From Mustela lutreola (Eukaryota; Chordata; Mammalia; Carnivora; Mustelidae), in NCBI RefSeq assembly GCF_030435805.1, contig NC_081305.1, positions 50,440,001-50,504,000 on the forward strand: a DNA stretch of 64,000 nucleotides, written 5' to 3'. A program made the translations under genes and the position numbers. Shown here piece after piece: positions 1-11,490 of the stretch. A model generated the notes under the pieces. It was not told where the DNA came from. It did no database searches and was given only the letters and a program-made list of their open reading frames with translations. The stretch's first letter is position 1. Every line of letters begins with the position of its first letter.

Positions 1-1783
1 AATACCGAGGCGGAAAGGAAGTGGGAGTGTGAGAGAAAGACCGAAAGGCACAGAGATCCCAGGACGAATACACATACAGAACAAGATCAGGAAGTTGCAG
101 AGTCGGAAGAATTTTCAGGAGCAACCATTTTCGGCTTCCTGTTTCAAAACACGTGTTCTTGGAAGCCTTCAGGAACAGGTGAGTAATTTCAGTTCGCTCT
201 TTTGCTAAAATGGAAGCTTCCAGACTCTGGCTTAGCAAAGGGAGAGTATCCCCAGACTCCTTGACCTGGGTGACCTCTGGGCTTTACTCCTTCGCTCCAT
301 GGTCTGCAAAGCAATGGAGATAAGACTTAACTCATCACCATCAAGGTGAGAGCTGGGTTTAGCCCCCATTTTGACTCTGGGGAACCCCAACTTCCTTTAA
401 TTTCTGGCTACATAGTCTTGACATACTTTTCATTTCTTTAAGGCATTTGAGAAGATTATTAAGCAGCTTTAGGTTTTTAGAAATATTGTATTTTAAGGTG
501 GAGTGTAACTCCATAGACTTAGTCTGCCATTTTGACAGAAAATCTAGGATATTTATTGTTTACTTATCAAGAACTCCAGGAAGAAGTGGTCCTGGGGTTC
601 GTTTAGCAACACAGGGACCTCCTATGGGTCCTAGACCTTGTGCCCTTCCACCCCAGTTGTTTCTGCTGTTGCCTTCAAGCTTGTTGCCTCATGGCTGCAA
701 TGTGGATGCTGCAGCTCGATCTATCACACCATCATGCTACAGTCACCAGTGAAGGAGAGGAGTAAAGGGGCAAAGGTCTCATGAGACCCTCCATTATTAA
801 GGGGGACATAGGATTTCCAGATACAGTGGTATATTCTGCTTTCAGCATCATTGGCCAGACATGGTCATGAACCCCACTCCAGATAAATTACTGCAAACGG
901 GATTGCTAGATCGCCTTAACCCCAACTTTATTCCCTTCCCCCGCCCAGCCCCAAGCTTAGAACAGCCACTCCAGCAGCTCTAGGTTCCTGTTAGTAAGGG
1001 AACTAGGGAGCCGTGACTGCTGTTGTGTCACCATCAGTGTTTGCGACAGCCACACCCCGGAAAAGCAGCTCTCCCCTGCCGCCAAAGCCTGGGACACAAG
1101 AATGTGTGGCGGGGTCCCTGTCCTGCTGGGCTCCGTGGTGCATACACCTGTTCCCCACCCCGGTTCTCCTCTTCATTTCAGCACGTCACTACATGCCCCA
1201 TATGGCCCCAGGCCTGAGGCCTGTCTCCTGACCGTCCACCCCTTTAGGATTTTACATGTGCTCAGGGACACCCTGCCTGTCCCTGGCTCCAACAGCACTG
1301 GGGGGAGATGGGAAGAGAGCACACGCTAGCAGGATGTTTTTTAAAGTTCTCAACACCTGAGAATTTCACAAATACCATCCTATTAAGACTTGGAGGAGAG
1401 CTTCAGGTTTCCCGTTTTGGTATGAGGAAATACTGGCTTAAAATGGCTTACCCGTCTTGCCCAAGGTCAGATGGGTGTTCTATGTTATAAGTCAGTTTGT
1501 GCTCTGGCTTATCCCAGATGTTGACAACCAGGTTACAACCTCAGGGGTGCATCTGGGGCTGAGCTCAGCCTCATCTGAGCATCTTTTGGAAGCCAAGTTC
1601 CTCAGTCCATCTCATTCGTTCAAAGAGGGGGAAGGATAGGAGAGAAGTCTCCCCTTTGTGGGAGGCTCCTGCTGATGTCAAAACCCCACGATGTGCCCCA
1701 GCTGACATCCTGTCCTTTATTAGCTGCGGGCTCTGTCCTCTCCCCCGCCAGCTCTGGACAGTGCAGGCTATAAGGGGCTGGGC
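1..1783. other. 5' flank of LAIR1, no coding exon recognised
   Basis: I find no convincing coding exon here. The first 178 bases end in a good splice donor (cag|gtgagt at 178/179) and contain a PU.1/ETS-like aaaggaagtg at 14-23, so a non-coding first exon or promoter-proximal stretch of LAIR1 or of an upstream gene is possible but not shown. The short open frames in this stretch have no recognisable protein content. The rest is unique-looking, moderately GC-rich DNA. Confidence 0.3.
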
Positions 1784-4700
1784 ATGTCTCCCCATTTGAC
1801 CACCTTCCTGGCCCTTGGTGAGTCCTGGAACAGAGGCAAAGGGTTTGAGGGACAGAGGGGGTGGGCGGGAGACTTGGGGAGGGGGCCCACTTCCCCTCTG
1901 GGTCCTGACTCCAGTCCAGAAGAGTCCGGGATGCTGGGAGAGCCACAAGGATCAGCACTGTGAGCTCTTGCTCCAGATCTAGGTCAGACCGTGCAAGTTC
2001 AGTCCTAGAAACGGGCTCCTGGGTATGGGGATGAATTCAGACTCCAGAGGGGCTGGGGGAGAGAAGCACTTGTTTGGAAGAGAGGACGGCGGGGGACTTG
2101 TTTTGGGATTATTACAGAGCAAGAAGGACTGGGACACCCCCCTGAGGATAGGCGGGCATCCGTCTCACCAGACCCTCTCTTCCAGCGCTCTGCCTGAGCC
2201 AAGCACTCCACGCACAGCACGGTGAGTCCCCTCCCCATCCCCTCCGCACCCCACAGCTAGCTCTGGAGGGAGTGGTGCTGACTCTGGGAGGGCCTGGGAG
2301 GAACCCTTGAAATGAACCCTGAATTGCAAATAATCCCAAGTGCATGACCCTCCCAGGTTTCCCCAAATTGTCCACCTGCGCCCCCAGCAGCCCCCTGGAC
2401 AAATTCGAACCCCGCAGGAACAGGCTGAGCCCAAGGCTCTTCCCCACAAGCTCAGACCCTCCCCAGCATCCCCTGAGCAGAGAACATGACAGCCACCAAG
2501 GGCAGCGTCCCAGACACCACCCTCGATCCCAGCTTCTTCACCCTCGACACATAGCACATCACCTAGTGACGTAATTTTAAATGATAATTTTTTAAATTTC
2601 ATTTATATTTTAGAAGTTTGTTTTTTTCATGTATATATCTTTTTAATTTTCGGGCAAAATAATAGATTTTTGGAGCCCTTTCATCATTTCCGTTCAGATC
2701 AGATGAGACCCATGCACCGCTCTTCGGTCCGGGTCACTCCTTTGCTCACACTGGGCTGGTCACTCCCCTCCAGATACCTCAGCCCTCCTTCCTCACACAG
2801 CAATTCCCCCTCAACTCTGGACCTTCTGCCACGCTGACTTCCCTGCTCAGCGTGGGTGATTCAGCCCAGACCCTCCCCTCTCAGCCCAGATCCCTCTTCC
2901 CCACGCCCACCAACCTCCCAGAGGAGCCCCGAGCCCTAGTTAGGCTCTGCTGTGAGCCCGAGGCAAATGGGGGTTTCCAAGATCCTTCAAAACAAGGAAA
3001 TAGAGATAAGGCTAAGATGCAGGAGAAAGTCCAGAGTGAACCCAGAGATGGGCGCCCCTGGGAAGACTGCACTGTAGACAGGAATCCTCCTCGACTGAGG
3101 TCTGTGGGACCAGCTGCTGGCGCTCCACGACACGCACCCCCCCCCCCACTGGACCGTCCCTGGGGCTTTGCAGACGGCCCCCTCTGCCTCCCCTCACCGG
3201 GGCTAGCTGGGCCAGAGTCTTTCCTACAACTCCTCACCCTCACCCACTGTTTTGTCCCAGCCCCCCTGTGCCCCCAGAAGGTGGTCATGGGCTGGGAGGG
3301 AGTCACCCTCTGCAGCAGACATGTCTGGGCCCCTGGCCTGCTCTGTCATCTCCCCATGTCATCCTGAGAAAAGCTCAGGATGTGATTGAGTCTCGGAGTC
3401 CTAAGTCAAGGGGGAGAAACACTGCAGTGAGGAGAACCACACCCACCTAGAACGGTGGTGGGGTCTCTTGGGGAAGGAGGACGGAAGCATTCTAAATGAC
3501 GGGAGGTAACCTACCACTGCACATTTGCCTGAAACTGAATGGAGTATCTAACACAGGTGAACGTGTGGTGTGGTGACTTCCTAAGAATGGACCCTGAGAG
3601 CCTGCTCTGCTTCCCTCTTAGGGGTCCTGCCCAGACCCTCCATCTGGGCAGAACCAGGCCCTGTGATCCCCCGGGGGCAGCCTGTGAACATCGTGTGCCA
3701 AGGACCCGCTGAGTTTGCCACATTCCGCCTGCAGAAGAAGGGAACAAGCTCATATAAAGATGAGAACAACCCAGGGCAGGAGACGCAGGCCAGGTTCACC
3801 ATCGCCGAGGTGGATGAAGACACTGCCGGGCTCTATCACTGCCGCTATCATACCTATGCCATCTGGTCTGAACCCAGTGAGGACCTGAAGCTGGAGGTGA
3901 CAGGTGAGGACACCTCTGCTGGGTTCCCAGGTGTCTCTGGGACGGGGTGATGGCCACATGCAGTCCTCCGACAGATGCTCAGGGTTCCAGCAGATGCTCA
4001 GGTACAAAGGGGCCAGGCTGAGTGGGGCATACCCTGAGGGCCCCCATGGAGCATTGGTCCTTCTGCCCTGGTCACAGAGACACCCCCCCACACACACAAC
4101 TACTCCTCAGCTGGTGAGTAACAGACCTCAGCCTGGGGACGTTGCTGAAGGGCTCTGTGCTGGGGATCAGGCTCCAGGCCCAGCTGCCTGCCTTCGATTT
4201 GGATTAGGGACTGGTAAGACCACAGTGAGGGGCTACCACGGCGGGGTGAGGGGGTGGGCACAAGGACATTGTCTGGTGCTATGAAAACAAAGCTAGCTGC
4301 CACTGAATGTGGGAGGCACTGCTCTGACCTTGCCCCCCCCCCATTCCTTTAATGTGCAAAGGAATGCAGTTTCATACCCAAAGGCACAAGGCTGTGAAGG
4401 GATGGAAGCAGCCCAAGGTAGGGAGGGGCAGGACTCAGGTTGTTCCCCCACTGTGGGCAGGGTCCTGCTCTTGGCAGCTCTGCAAGGGACAGAGGGACAG
4501 TGAGACTGACAGCTCGCGTTCCAAACTCAGACACTCGGGAGAGAATGGGGCTCCTGATGGTTATGTCCCAAAGGTGGCCTTAGGTCACCTAGAGGAAGAG
4601 GCTCCTGTGGGAGAATCCTGACCCCGCTTGGTGGGGGGTGCACAGGAATGCCTCCTCCCCCATCCCTTGCTGTGAAGACTGAAGTGCAGAGGAGAAGCCC

Positions 4701-7700
4701 CTCCGCCTTCCTCCCAGGGGTCAGGGTGGAGAGTCTAACTCTGCTCCAAGCTCTGCGCCAGCAGGTGAATCACCAAAACCGTGGGTGCCCCGGTTTTGTC
4801 ATGGGCAACAGGGGCGATAAGTGTCCTGACCCCGGGGCGAGGTTTCAGGGAAGCTGGAGTGGTTTACGCAGTCACTGCACTCAGGGTCCTGCCTGCTGAG
4901 TGCCAGAGCCTGAAGAAGTGCTGGTCTTGCCAACACTGACCCTTTCTTCTCACCTTTTCTTCCTACGCTCGAGACACCCGCCTGCCGAGCGATGGAGGCT
5001 CGCGGGGTCCTTGTGCATCCAAACGTCAAAGGGAAAATTAGTCAGAATGAGGAATAGAAATGCTCATATATATTTGTATGTATTTAAATAGGATGTATTT
5101 ATATGTAAACATTAACTTATAAAATTTCAGATCTATGATTTAAATATATTAGAATGTGTGCTTACATTATATATTAAATACACAGTAATAGAATTAACAT
5201 AGTAAATATATCTATATGTGATTATAGTGTACAGTATTATATATTACATAATGTGACACATTATATTATGTGTCACGTATTGCTATAATTTACATATATA
5301 AATACATACCTTATAATAGTGAATATATATAACGGAGACACAATTGAGATACACAGCTTATGCATTACAAGTAATTTTATGCATCATTAAAATTATGTAT
5401 GTAAATTAAATTATACCTACATAAGACAAAACACAGAACTTAAAAATGTATATTTATATTTATTATATGTTACAGTGGGTGGGGTCCTGCATCATGGAGC
5501 AAAGACAAGGTGTTGAGGGAGGGAAGTTGGGGAGGTGAAGTTTTCTGCCTTTCTTAAAGGACACTGGGTACTCAGCCTCCCCAGGGTGGCGGGAGGGAGG
5601 TGCACCCTTCGGAAGAGGCACCATGGGGGCTCGACCCTGCAAGCGGTGGAGCCCAGCAGGACTTGGTTTGACCACCTGTGAAATGGGCGGGCAGGGCATG
5701 CGCGGAGCCCCGGGGCTGAGCTGGTGCTGGAATGACGGGGAGTCTGGGCTTCTGCTCTCACAGAAGGGGAGGTTCACCTCCCTCAGGGGCTGCTGAGAAA
5801 GACCGAAGGCATCTGCGATGGGGATTTTTGCCCGTGGGCTGGGAATCAGGAAGCAGGTGAGCAAGGGGAGAGTGGAGGACGGCGCTGGCCCACAGAGCCT
5901 CCTGTAGAAAGGGCTGGCTGTGGATCTGCCTCATCCCGCTCCAGGCCATTAGCCGGGTGTGGCCACTGAGCCCAGGAGAGGTGGCCCATGCGGCTGACAA
6001 TCTGACTTTGAAATGTATTTGACTTGCATTTCAGTGGAAATCGTCCAGTGAGGTTAGCGTACTGGACATCAGGCTAGAGCATCTCCATTCTCTGGGAAAG
6101 TTCTGTGGGTCTGTTAGAGAAGCCCCCCTTTGTGGGGCGGGGGGTGGTGGGGTGGAGTCAGGAAGACTCAGCCTTCTCTGTCCAGCTCAGGCTGCTAATG
6201 GTGCTCTCAATTCCTCCCTCCTAGGAGACTCACAGATACAGGAGGAAGACAGTAACAGTCCAAGTGAGTGAGGGGCACAGAGGACCGGGTTGTGCTTCTT
6301 GGAGGAGGGGGGAAGACTGGGCTATAGGGCTGGTCCCATTCTAGCTCTGCTAGTGCCCTGTGGACAGCTGACTTTGGCTCTCAGGACCCTGGTTTTGGAG
6401 TAACCCTTTCCCATGTCACAGGACTGTTATGCGTTCCAGAGATCTACCTAGGTGTGTGCATGACCAGCACCCAGCATATACACAGTATGCAGTAGGTGGC
6501 CAATTAATGCATACCCCTGACAGTTTGCTTCCATCGTCCCTGTTCCCTTAGGTCTGTCGACAGAGCATGTTTTTATCCTCACTGGGGTCTCCGTGGCCTT
6601 GTTCCTTTGTGTCCTCCTCCTGGCCCTCATCTTCCTCTATTGTTGGCACCAGAAAAAACACAGTAGGTCTCAGGGAGGGGCAGGTGCTGGGAAGGAGGCT
6701 TCTCTTCTTAATCCTCACCCCTGACTGTCCTCAGGGACCCCCGGCTGTGAAGGTGAGGAGCAGAGGCCCCAGGAGAGGTGAGGTCCCTGAGACTAGCCCC
6801 GGGCCCCTCCCAGTCCTCTGTATTCAGGGGGTGGGGCCCCCGTGCTCACTGTTCTTTCCTTTCAGGGTCAGCCCGGCCGTTGACATGCTAGAGAGGACAC
6901 CAGGTAAAAGGAGGGACCGGCCAGGGAGAGGGGAACGTTTGAGGACATTCTAGTATGTTCCCAATGGAGTGCAAGGTCAAAACCTGGGGCTGTGAGTTTT
7001 CAGGCAAATTTGCCTCCCAAGACCCACCCCAGAGACCTGACCCTTTGTCCTGTCCCCTCCAGATCTGGCCACAGTCGACAGACTTCCTGAAAAGGACGGG
7101 GAAATGCGTGCCCCCGTAAGTCCTTGAGCCCATCACCCATTGCTCCTGACCAACGCGGCCTCACGAAATGATCTCCGTTTCTTTGCTTGTTAGTTTGGAA
7201 GCAGATCAGTGGGGTGGTTCTGGCTCAGGGGCTTTTGGGAGGTGGCTGTGAAGATGTGGACCACTTCTAGGATGCCACCCGCCCCCCATGACGTGGCAGG
7301 ACCCTCAGTCCCTCCCGGGCTTCTTCATGGCAGCTGGCGTCCCCCAGAGGGTGGCTGCAGAGAGGGAGGGCCAGAAGCCACATTATCTCCCGACCATGCC
7401 CTCATTCTGCCGTAGTCTACTGGTCACCCGGGCCAGCCCTGATGCTAGGTGGCCGGGAACCACACAGTGGTGATTCCAGAAGGTGGGATTACAGGGCCAC
7501 CTGGAGGTCGGCTGCTAGCCTCCCCTTCCCACAGTTCTCTACCTTGTCTTCAGCCTGACCCACCTGGGTCTCTCTCTCTCAGACCCCGACAGCAGGAGAC
7601 CCCCTGGACGTGACCTATGCTCAGCTGGACCAGCGCATCCTCGCACAGAGGACAGCCCAAGCCGCACCCCCACGGTCCATGGAGCCCACGGCTGACTTCA

Positions 7701-7729
7701 GCACATATGCAGCCCTCGCAGGACACTGA
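1784..7729 (+). CDS. LAIR1: LAIR1, leukocyte-associated Ig-like receptor 1 (complete, nine coding exons)
   Basis: Inhibitory collagen receptor of leukocytes: a type I membrane protein with one Ig domain whose phosphorylated ITIMs recruit SHP phosphatases (family knowledge). Coding exons: 1784-1817, 2186-2221, 3622-3903, 6225-6263, 6552-6662, 6735-6777, 6866-6903, 7063-7115 and 7583-7729. All have AG/GT borders and compatible phases and give 260 residues (human 287; the difference is mainly a shorter stalk). The start MSPHLTTFLAL matches the human MSPHPTALLGL signal sequence. Ig domain about residues 24-117 with both cysteines, stalk 118-130, transmembrane helix about 137-161, then a tail with ITIMs VTYAQL (Tyr224) and STYAAL (Tyr254). 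No stop or frameshift seen. The last four exon lengths equal those of the LILRB-type gene at 27.4 kb. An alternative name such as LAIR2 is unlikely because the transmembrane and tail exons are present. Confidence 0.93.
3622..3903 (+). CDS. LAIR1: LAIR1 exon 3, single C2-type Ig domain
   Basis: This 282-nt phase 1-1 exon begins GVLPRPSIWAEPG and ends LEVTG, the standard limits of a leukocyte receptor complex Ig exon. The B-strand cysteine (IVCQG) and the F-strand cysteine (LYHCRY) are both present, as is the WSE motif near the end. At the collagen-contact positions I recall from human LAIR1, Arg59 and Trp109 are kept (FRL and IWSE) but Glu61 is Gln. The exon is the parent type of the two decayed Ig exons at 17.2 and 19.8 kb, which are each 281 nt. 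Confidence 0.92.
5040..5470. repeat. AT-rich low-complexity tract in LAIR1 intron 3
   Basis: About 430 bases of strongly AT-rich sequence made of repeated atatat, taaat and ttatat motifs, in contrast to the GC-rich flanks. It lies between the Ig exon and the stalk exon and has no coding content. Confidence 0.75.
7583..7729 (+). CDS. LAIR1: LAIR1 exon 9, ITIM exon and stop
   Basis: The 147-nt terminal coding exon starts in phase 0 after a tctcag acceptor and ends at TGA 7727-7729. It contains two ITIMs, VTYAQL and STYAAL, whose tyrosines are 30 residues apart. The homologous exon of the LILRB-type gene (34646-34792) is also 147 nt but has lost both tyrosines. Confidence 0.93.
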   Translation, partial: TPTAGDPLDVTYAQLDQRILAQRTAQAAPPRSMEPTADFSTYAALAGH

Positions 7730-8232
7730 CTCTAGGCCCAGCTGGCTTCTGCCCCTTGACACACAGGAAGCCATTCCCGCAGAAGCGTGGATTGGCCATT
7801 TGGAGGGCCTCCAAGTGGGATCATCCCTTCCTGGAAAGCCACACAGTCAGATTTCCTGGAAGCAAGTCAGGAGGCCCCCAGTCAACATCTAGGAGACTCG
7901 GGAGCTGTGTGGTCCCCCCCGAAAATCAGCTAGATCATCAAGAGAGCATGTAGCACTTACTTCCAAAGACCCAGCTACAGACTCCTGGCTGTCTCCAGAG
8001 ACCCAGGTATAGTCACTTGACTGTTTCCAGAGACCCACTATGGTCCTGCAGTCACGCAGATGGATTCCAGATGTGTCCTATGCATCCCTAACTGCCCCCA
8101 GAAGTTCTGTTTAAATTGTCCACTCTGCTGACTCTAAAGACCTTCCAGAATTCTGAAGCTGACCTTGAACCTATACTTAGGAAGCAGATAGCCGAGACCC
8201 TGTTTTCTGGACTATGCTTCTCTTTGTTCATC

Positions 8233-8238
8233 AATAAA
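8233..8238 (+). promoter_or_regulatory. LAIR1 polyadenylation signal
   Basis: An AATAAA hexamer lies 504 nt after the LAIR1 stop codon and is the first canonical one there, which gives a 3' UTR of about 0.5 kb. No transcript evidence is available to confirm cleavage here. Confidence 0.6.
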
Positions 8239-8424
8239 AGTTCTCACAGGCCCTCCCTGCAGCAGCCCTGCGCAGGGAGGTTGGTCCTGGTCTCTGCTCA
8301 AAGCTCAGAGCAGGAAAAAAAGACAAAGGATGCATCAGTGTTCTCTGAACTGAGAGTCCCAGGGAGGCGTGAGGCCGCTGCTGAGGGGACGCGTGCCTGA
8401 GCAAACGTGCAGATGATACAGCCC

Positions 8425-8512
8425 TACACTCCACACATGCACGCACACACACGCATCCACAAATATGTCCATGCACACACAGATGCACGCACCTGCACAC
8501 GTGCACACACGC
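8425..8512. repeat. Imperfect CA/CACG microsatellite
   Basis: Interrupted (ca)n repeat with acgcac and atgcac variants, just downstream of LAIR1. Confidence 0.7.
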
Positions 8513-8797
8513 TAATGGACATACATATGGACCTTACGAGGGAGCTGGTGAGGCTGTGACTGCGCAGAGAGGACCCCTGAGGCTTTCAGCCCGCGCCACG
8601 GAACATGGTAGCTTCCTGTTTCCTGTCCCCACTCCAGGCCCGTCCACACTGAACGCCTTCTTCAAACACAACAGCACCATCCAACTCTAAGACCTTGTCC
8701 TTCATGTGGCCTTCACTCCCTCACCCAGCTAACGCCCTTCAAGTTTGGGTTTGGACGTCATTCTTCCTAACAGGGTTGCAACACCTCCTCCATGTAA

Positions 8798-9250
8798 AGT
8801 GAGTGTATCGGCCTCCCACGGCTGCTGCAACAGATCACTATACTCTCAGTGGCTTTGGACAACACAATTTATTATCTTACATTCTGCGTGTCTGAAGTCT
8901 GAAATTGGTTTCTCTGGGCCTAAAATCAAGGTGTCCACACAGCCACGTTCCTTCTGGAGGCTCAAGGGGAGAATCCATTTGGTGACCTTTTCCAGCTTCC
9001 AGAGTCTCCTGCCTCCCTTGGTCCGTGGCCCCTTCCTCCATCCTCCGGGAGCTCTGTGGCATCTTCAATTCCTGCTCTGGTTAGGACTCCTGCTTTTGTG
9101 ATGCCTCCTTCCCCTTCCTCTGATCCCCTTGCCTCCCTCTCATAAAGACCCTCGTGCTCACATTGGGACCACCAGACAATCCGGGAGCGTCTCCGCTCTC
9201 CAAATCCTAAAGTCGCTGACACCAGTAAGAAACCCATTTGCCACGTGAGG
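8798..9250. repeat. Old interspersed repeat, family not assigned
   Basis: The stretch starts with a 'ggctgctgcaacagatcac' type opening, followed by a 'tttattatcttacattctg' type segment and a 'ctggaggctcaa' segment. This layout recurs at 35271-35640 in this window and resembles a common diverged mammalian repeat whose family name I cannot assign. The remaining 9250-10005 shows nothing I recognise. Confidence 0.4.
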
Positions 9251-10006
9251 TAATGTGTCAGGCAGCATGCAAATGGGCTCGTCTCCCACTAGTCTGCAAA
9301 ATGCTGGATGTCTGACGGTCTAATTTCCGTGCCCCCAGAGTGACTCTGTGGAACAGAATCTGCTGTACCCTTTGTACTGGCCATGTTTCAGGTGTCTGCA
9401 AACTGGACCTCTGTCCTATGTGTGTGTCCTAAACACGACCTAAGTCACTGCGTTGACCTCCAGCCTTCCTCACTGACTCCCCTCTCCTGAGCAAAATCCT
9501 CTTTCTGGGGGTGCCCTTTTCAAACACACACCAGCTGACCCAGTGTCCACACCCAACCGCCTCCCTTATGGGGCTGTCACACTCTGGGCCACTCTCCACT
9601 TGCCCTCATCTCCCCAAGGCCAAGGAACGGACAACAGGGTCATCTTCTCCACTACAGACCCCACGGAAATTGTGGAGTCCAGCCAGTGCTAGGCCTGCTG
9701 ACCCTGCCTTGCTCATTCTTCCTGTAGAAACCACACCCAAAGCTCTTGTGCACGATTTCTGCTTGTCCCTGTCCCCTGCTGCCTGACCCTGAAGCCCTGG
9801 TGCGGCCCTCCTCCTGAGGACTATAACAAACTGTCTTCCAATAGTATGATTGCTCTGTGCTCTGACTGTCCCTCACAGTTCCCATGAATACACGGGATTT
9901 TTAAATCACCCTACTGCTGAGCTGGGATCATGTTAATCTGTCTGCTTCTGCGAGAGGTTAACTTCCGTCACACACACGTCATTATGCTCCCCTAATCACA
10001 CATATT

Positions 10007-10360
10007 CTTTTTTTTTTATTATTATTATTATTCTCAAGTTTTTGTTTAAATTCCAGTTGGTTAACATACAATATAATATTAGTTTCAGGTGTGGAATTTA
10101 GTGACTCATTACTTCCATACTATACCCAGTGCTCACCCGCAAGTGCCCGTCTTAATTCCTATCACCTATTTAACACAGCCTTCTGCCAACCTCCCCCCTC
10201 CAGCAACACTCAGTTTCTACTCTATAGAAACTGAGAAAGTCTGTTTCCTGGTTTGCCACTCTTGTGGTTTTTCCCCCCCTGACATTCATGAATAGAGCTA
10301 GAGAGTATTATGCTAAGTGATATAAGTCAGTCAGAAAAAGACAAATATCATATGATTTCC
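10007..10360 (-). mobile_element. L1 3' end with inverted 5' segment
   Basis: From a T-rich tract at 10007 the sequence matches the antisense of a carnivore L1 3' end ('ccagttggttaacatacaat', then 'cacccgcaagtg'). Near 10290 the match switches to sense orientation ('attatgctaagtgatataag'). One truncated insertion with its 5' part inverted, as produced by twin priming, explains this. The element is cut by the SINE at 10361. Confidence 0.6.
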
Positions 10361-10538
10361 TTTTTTTAAAAAAGATTTTATTTATTTATTTGACAGAGAT
10401 CACAAGTAGGCAGAGAGGCAGGCAGAGAGAGAAAGATAGGGGGAAGCAGGCTCCCCACTGAGCAGAGAGGCCAGGACCCTGGGATCATGACCTGAGCCGA
10501 AGGCAGAGACTTTAACCCACTGAGCCATCCAGGCACCC
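10361..10538 (-). mobile_element. Can-SINE (minus strand)
   Basis: Begins with the reversed tail 'agattttatttatttatttg' and ends with the reversed head 'gagccatccaggcaccc'. It carries the mustelid-type 'atcacaagtaggcagag' segment. It is inserted into the L1 remnant on its left. Confidence 0.85.
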
Positions 10539-10691
10539 TGTACTTAAGGTTTCTTGTACTCAAGGTTAATTTCCAATCGTAGTCAAGGTTCTTCCTCTGA
10601 CTGCTACCCTATACTCTGTATCTTTGTTTTCTTCGTTACGTTATGTACTGAGTTTTTCTTTTTCATGCAGGGACATATTGTCTCTCTTTCT

Positions 10692-11490
10692 GTCTTTTAG
10701 TTTTCAACAGTTAGGGTTCTCCAGATAAACAACCAAAAGATCCTATTACAAAGAGTGCATATAGGGGCCCCTGGGCGGCTCAGTGGGTTGAGCCTCTGCC
10801 TTTGGCTCAGGTCATGATCGCAGGGTCTTGGGATCAAGCCCCACATCAGGCTCTCTGCTCAGCAGGGAGCCTGCTTCCCTCTCTCTCTTCCTGCCTCTCT
10901 GCCTACTTGTGATCTCTGTCTGTCAAATAAATAAATAAAATCTTTTTAAAAAAAGAGTGTATATAAACATAAATACATAAATAATACACTTATATATAAA
11001 ATATGTATCATACATAATATGGACATAATATGTATATATAATATACAAATACATTTATATGTATGTATAAGTAATATATAATATACAAATGTATTTTTAT
11101 ATATATTTAAGTATATATTTATTGTAGAAATCAGCTCATGGGTTATGGAAGCCGGAAGTCCCACCATCTGCTGCCTGCCACTCAGAGACCCAGGAGGGCT
11201 GGTGGTATAATTCAGCCCCAGTCGGCAGGCCCAAGAACCAGGTGTGACAATGTCCAGGGCAGGAGAAGATGGTGTCCTAGCTCAAGAAGAGAGAGAGTGG
11301 GAACCGACTCTCCTTCCCCTGTCTGTCTCTCCCGTCCTTCGGAGGAAGAAGGATGCCCAAATGGGAAGGCTGGACCTCTTCACTCAGGGACTGAAGCAAA
11401 GGCTAATCTTTCAGAAACCCGCTCACAGACTCGCCCAGAAGTCATCTTTTCCCAGCTCTCTGGACAGCCCTTAGCCCGGTTGGGGTGACC
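10692..11490. repeat. Old repeat interrupted by a SINE and an AT-rich expansion
   Basis: The segment 'gttagggttctccagataaa' at its start and 'gaaatcagctcatgggttat' near 11128 look like the two sides of one common, diverged mammalian repeat that I cannot name. It is split by the Can-SINE at 10764 and by an AT-rich tract at 10966-11125. Confidence 0.4.
10764..10951 (+). mobile_element. Can-SINE with 14-bp target-site duplication
   Basis: Complete head-to-tail SINE ('cctgggcggctcagtgggtt' to 'aaataaataaataaaatc'). Flanked by aaagagtgcatata at 10750-10763 and aaagagtgtatata at 10952-10965, one mismatch. The near-perfect duplication and the intact tail suggest a fairly recent insertion. Confidence 0.9.

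Noticed and set aside
1-1000. Possible LTR-like sequence at the left edge
   Set aside because: A few promoter-like and A/T-rich motifs caught the eye, but no paired repeat, primer-binding site or coding remnant is visible, so no viral element is called.
1769-1774. TATA-like tataag just before the LAIR1 start codon
   Set aside because: Only about 10 bases upstream of the ATG, too close to act as a promoter for this reading frame.
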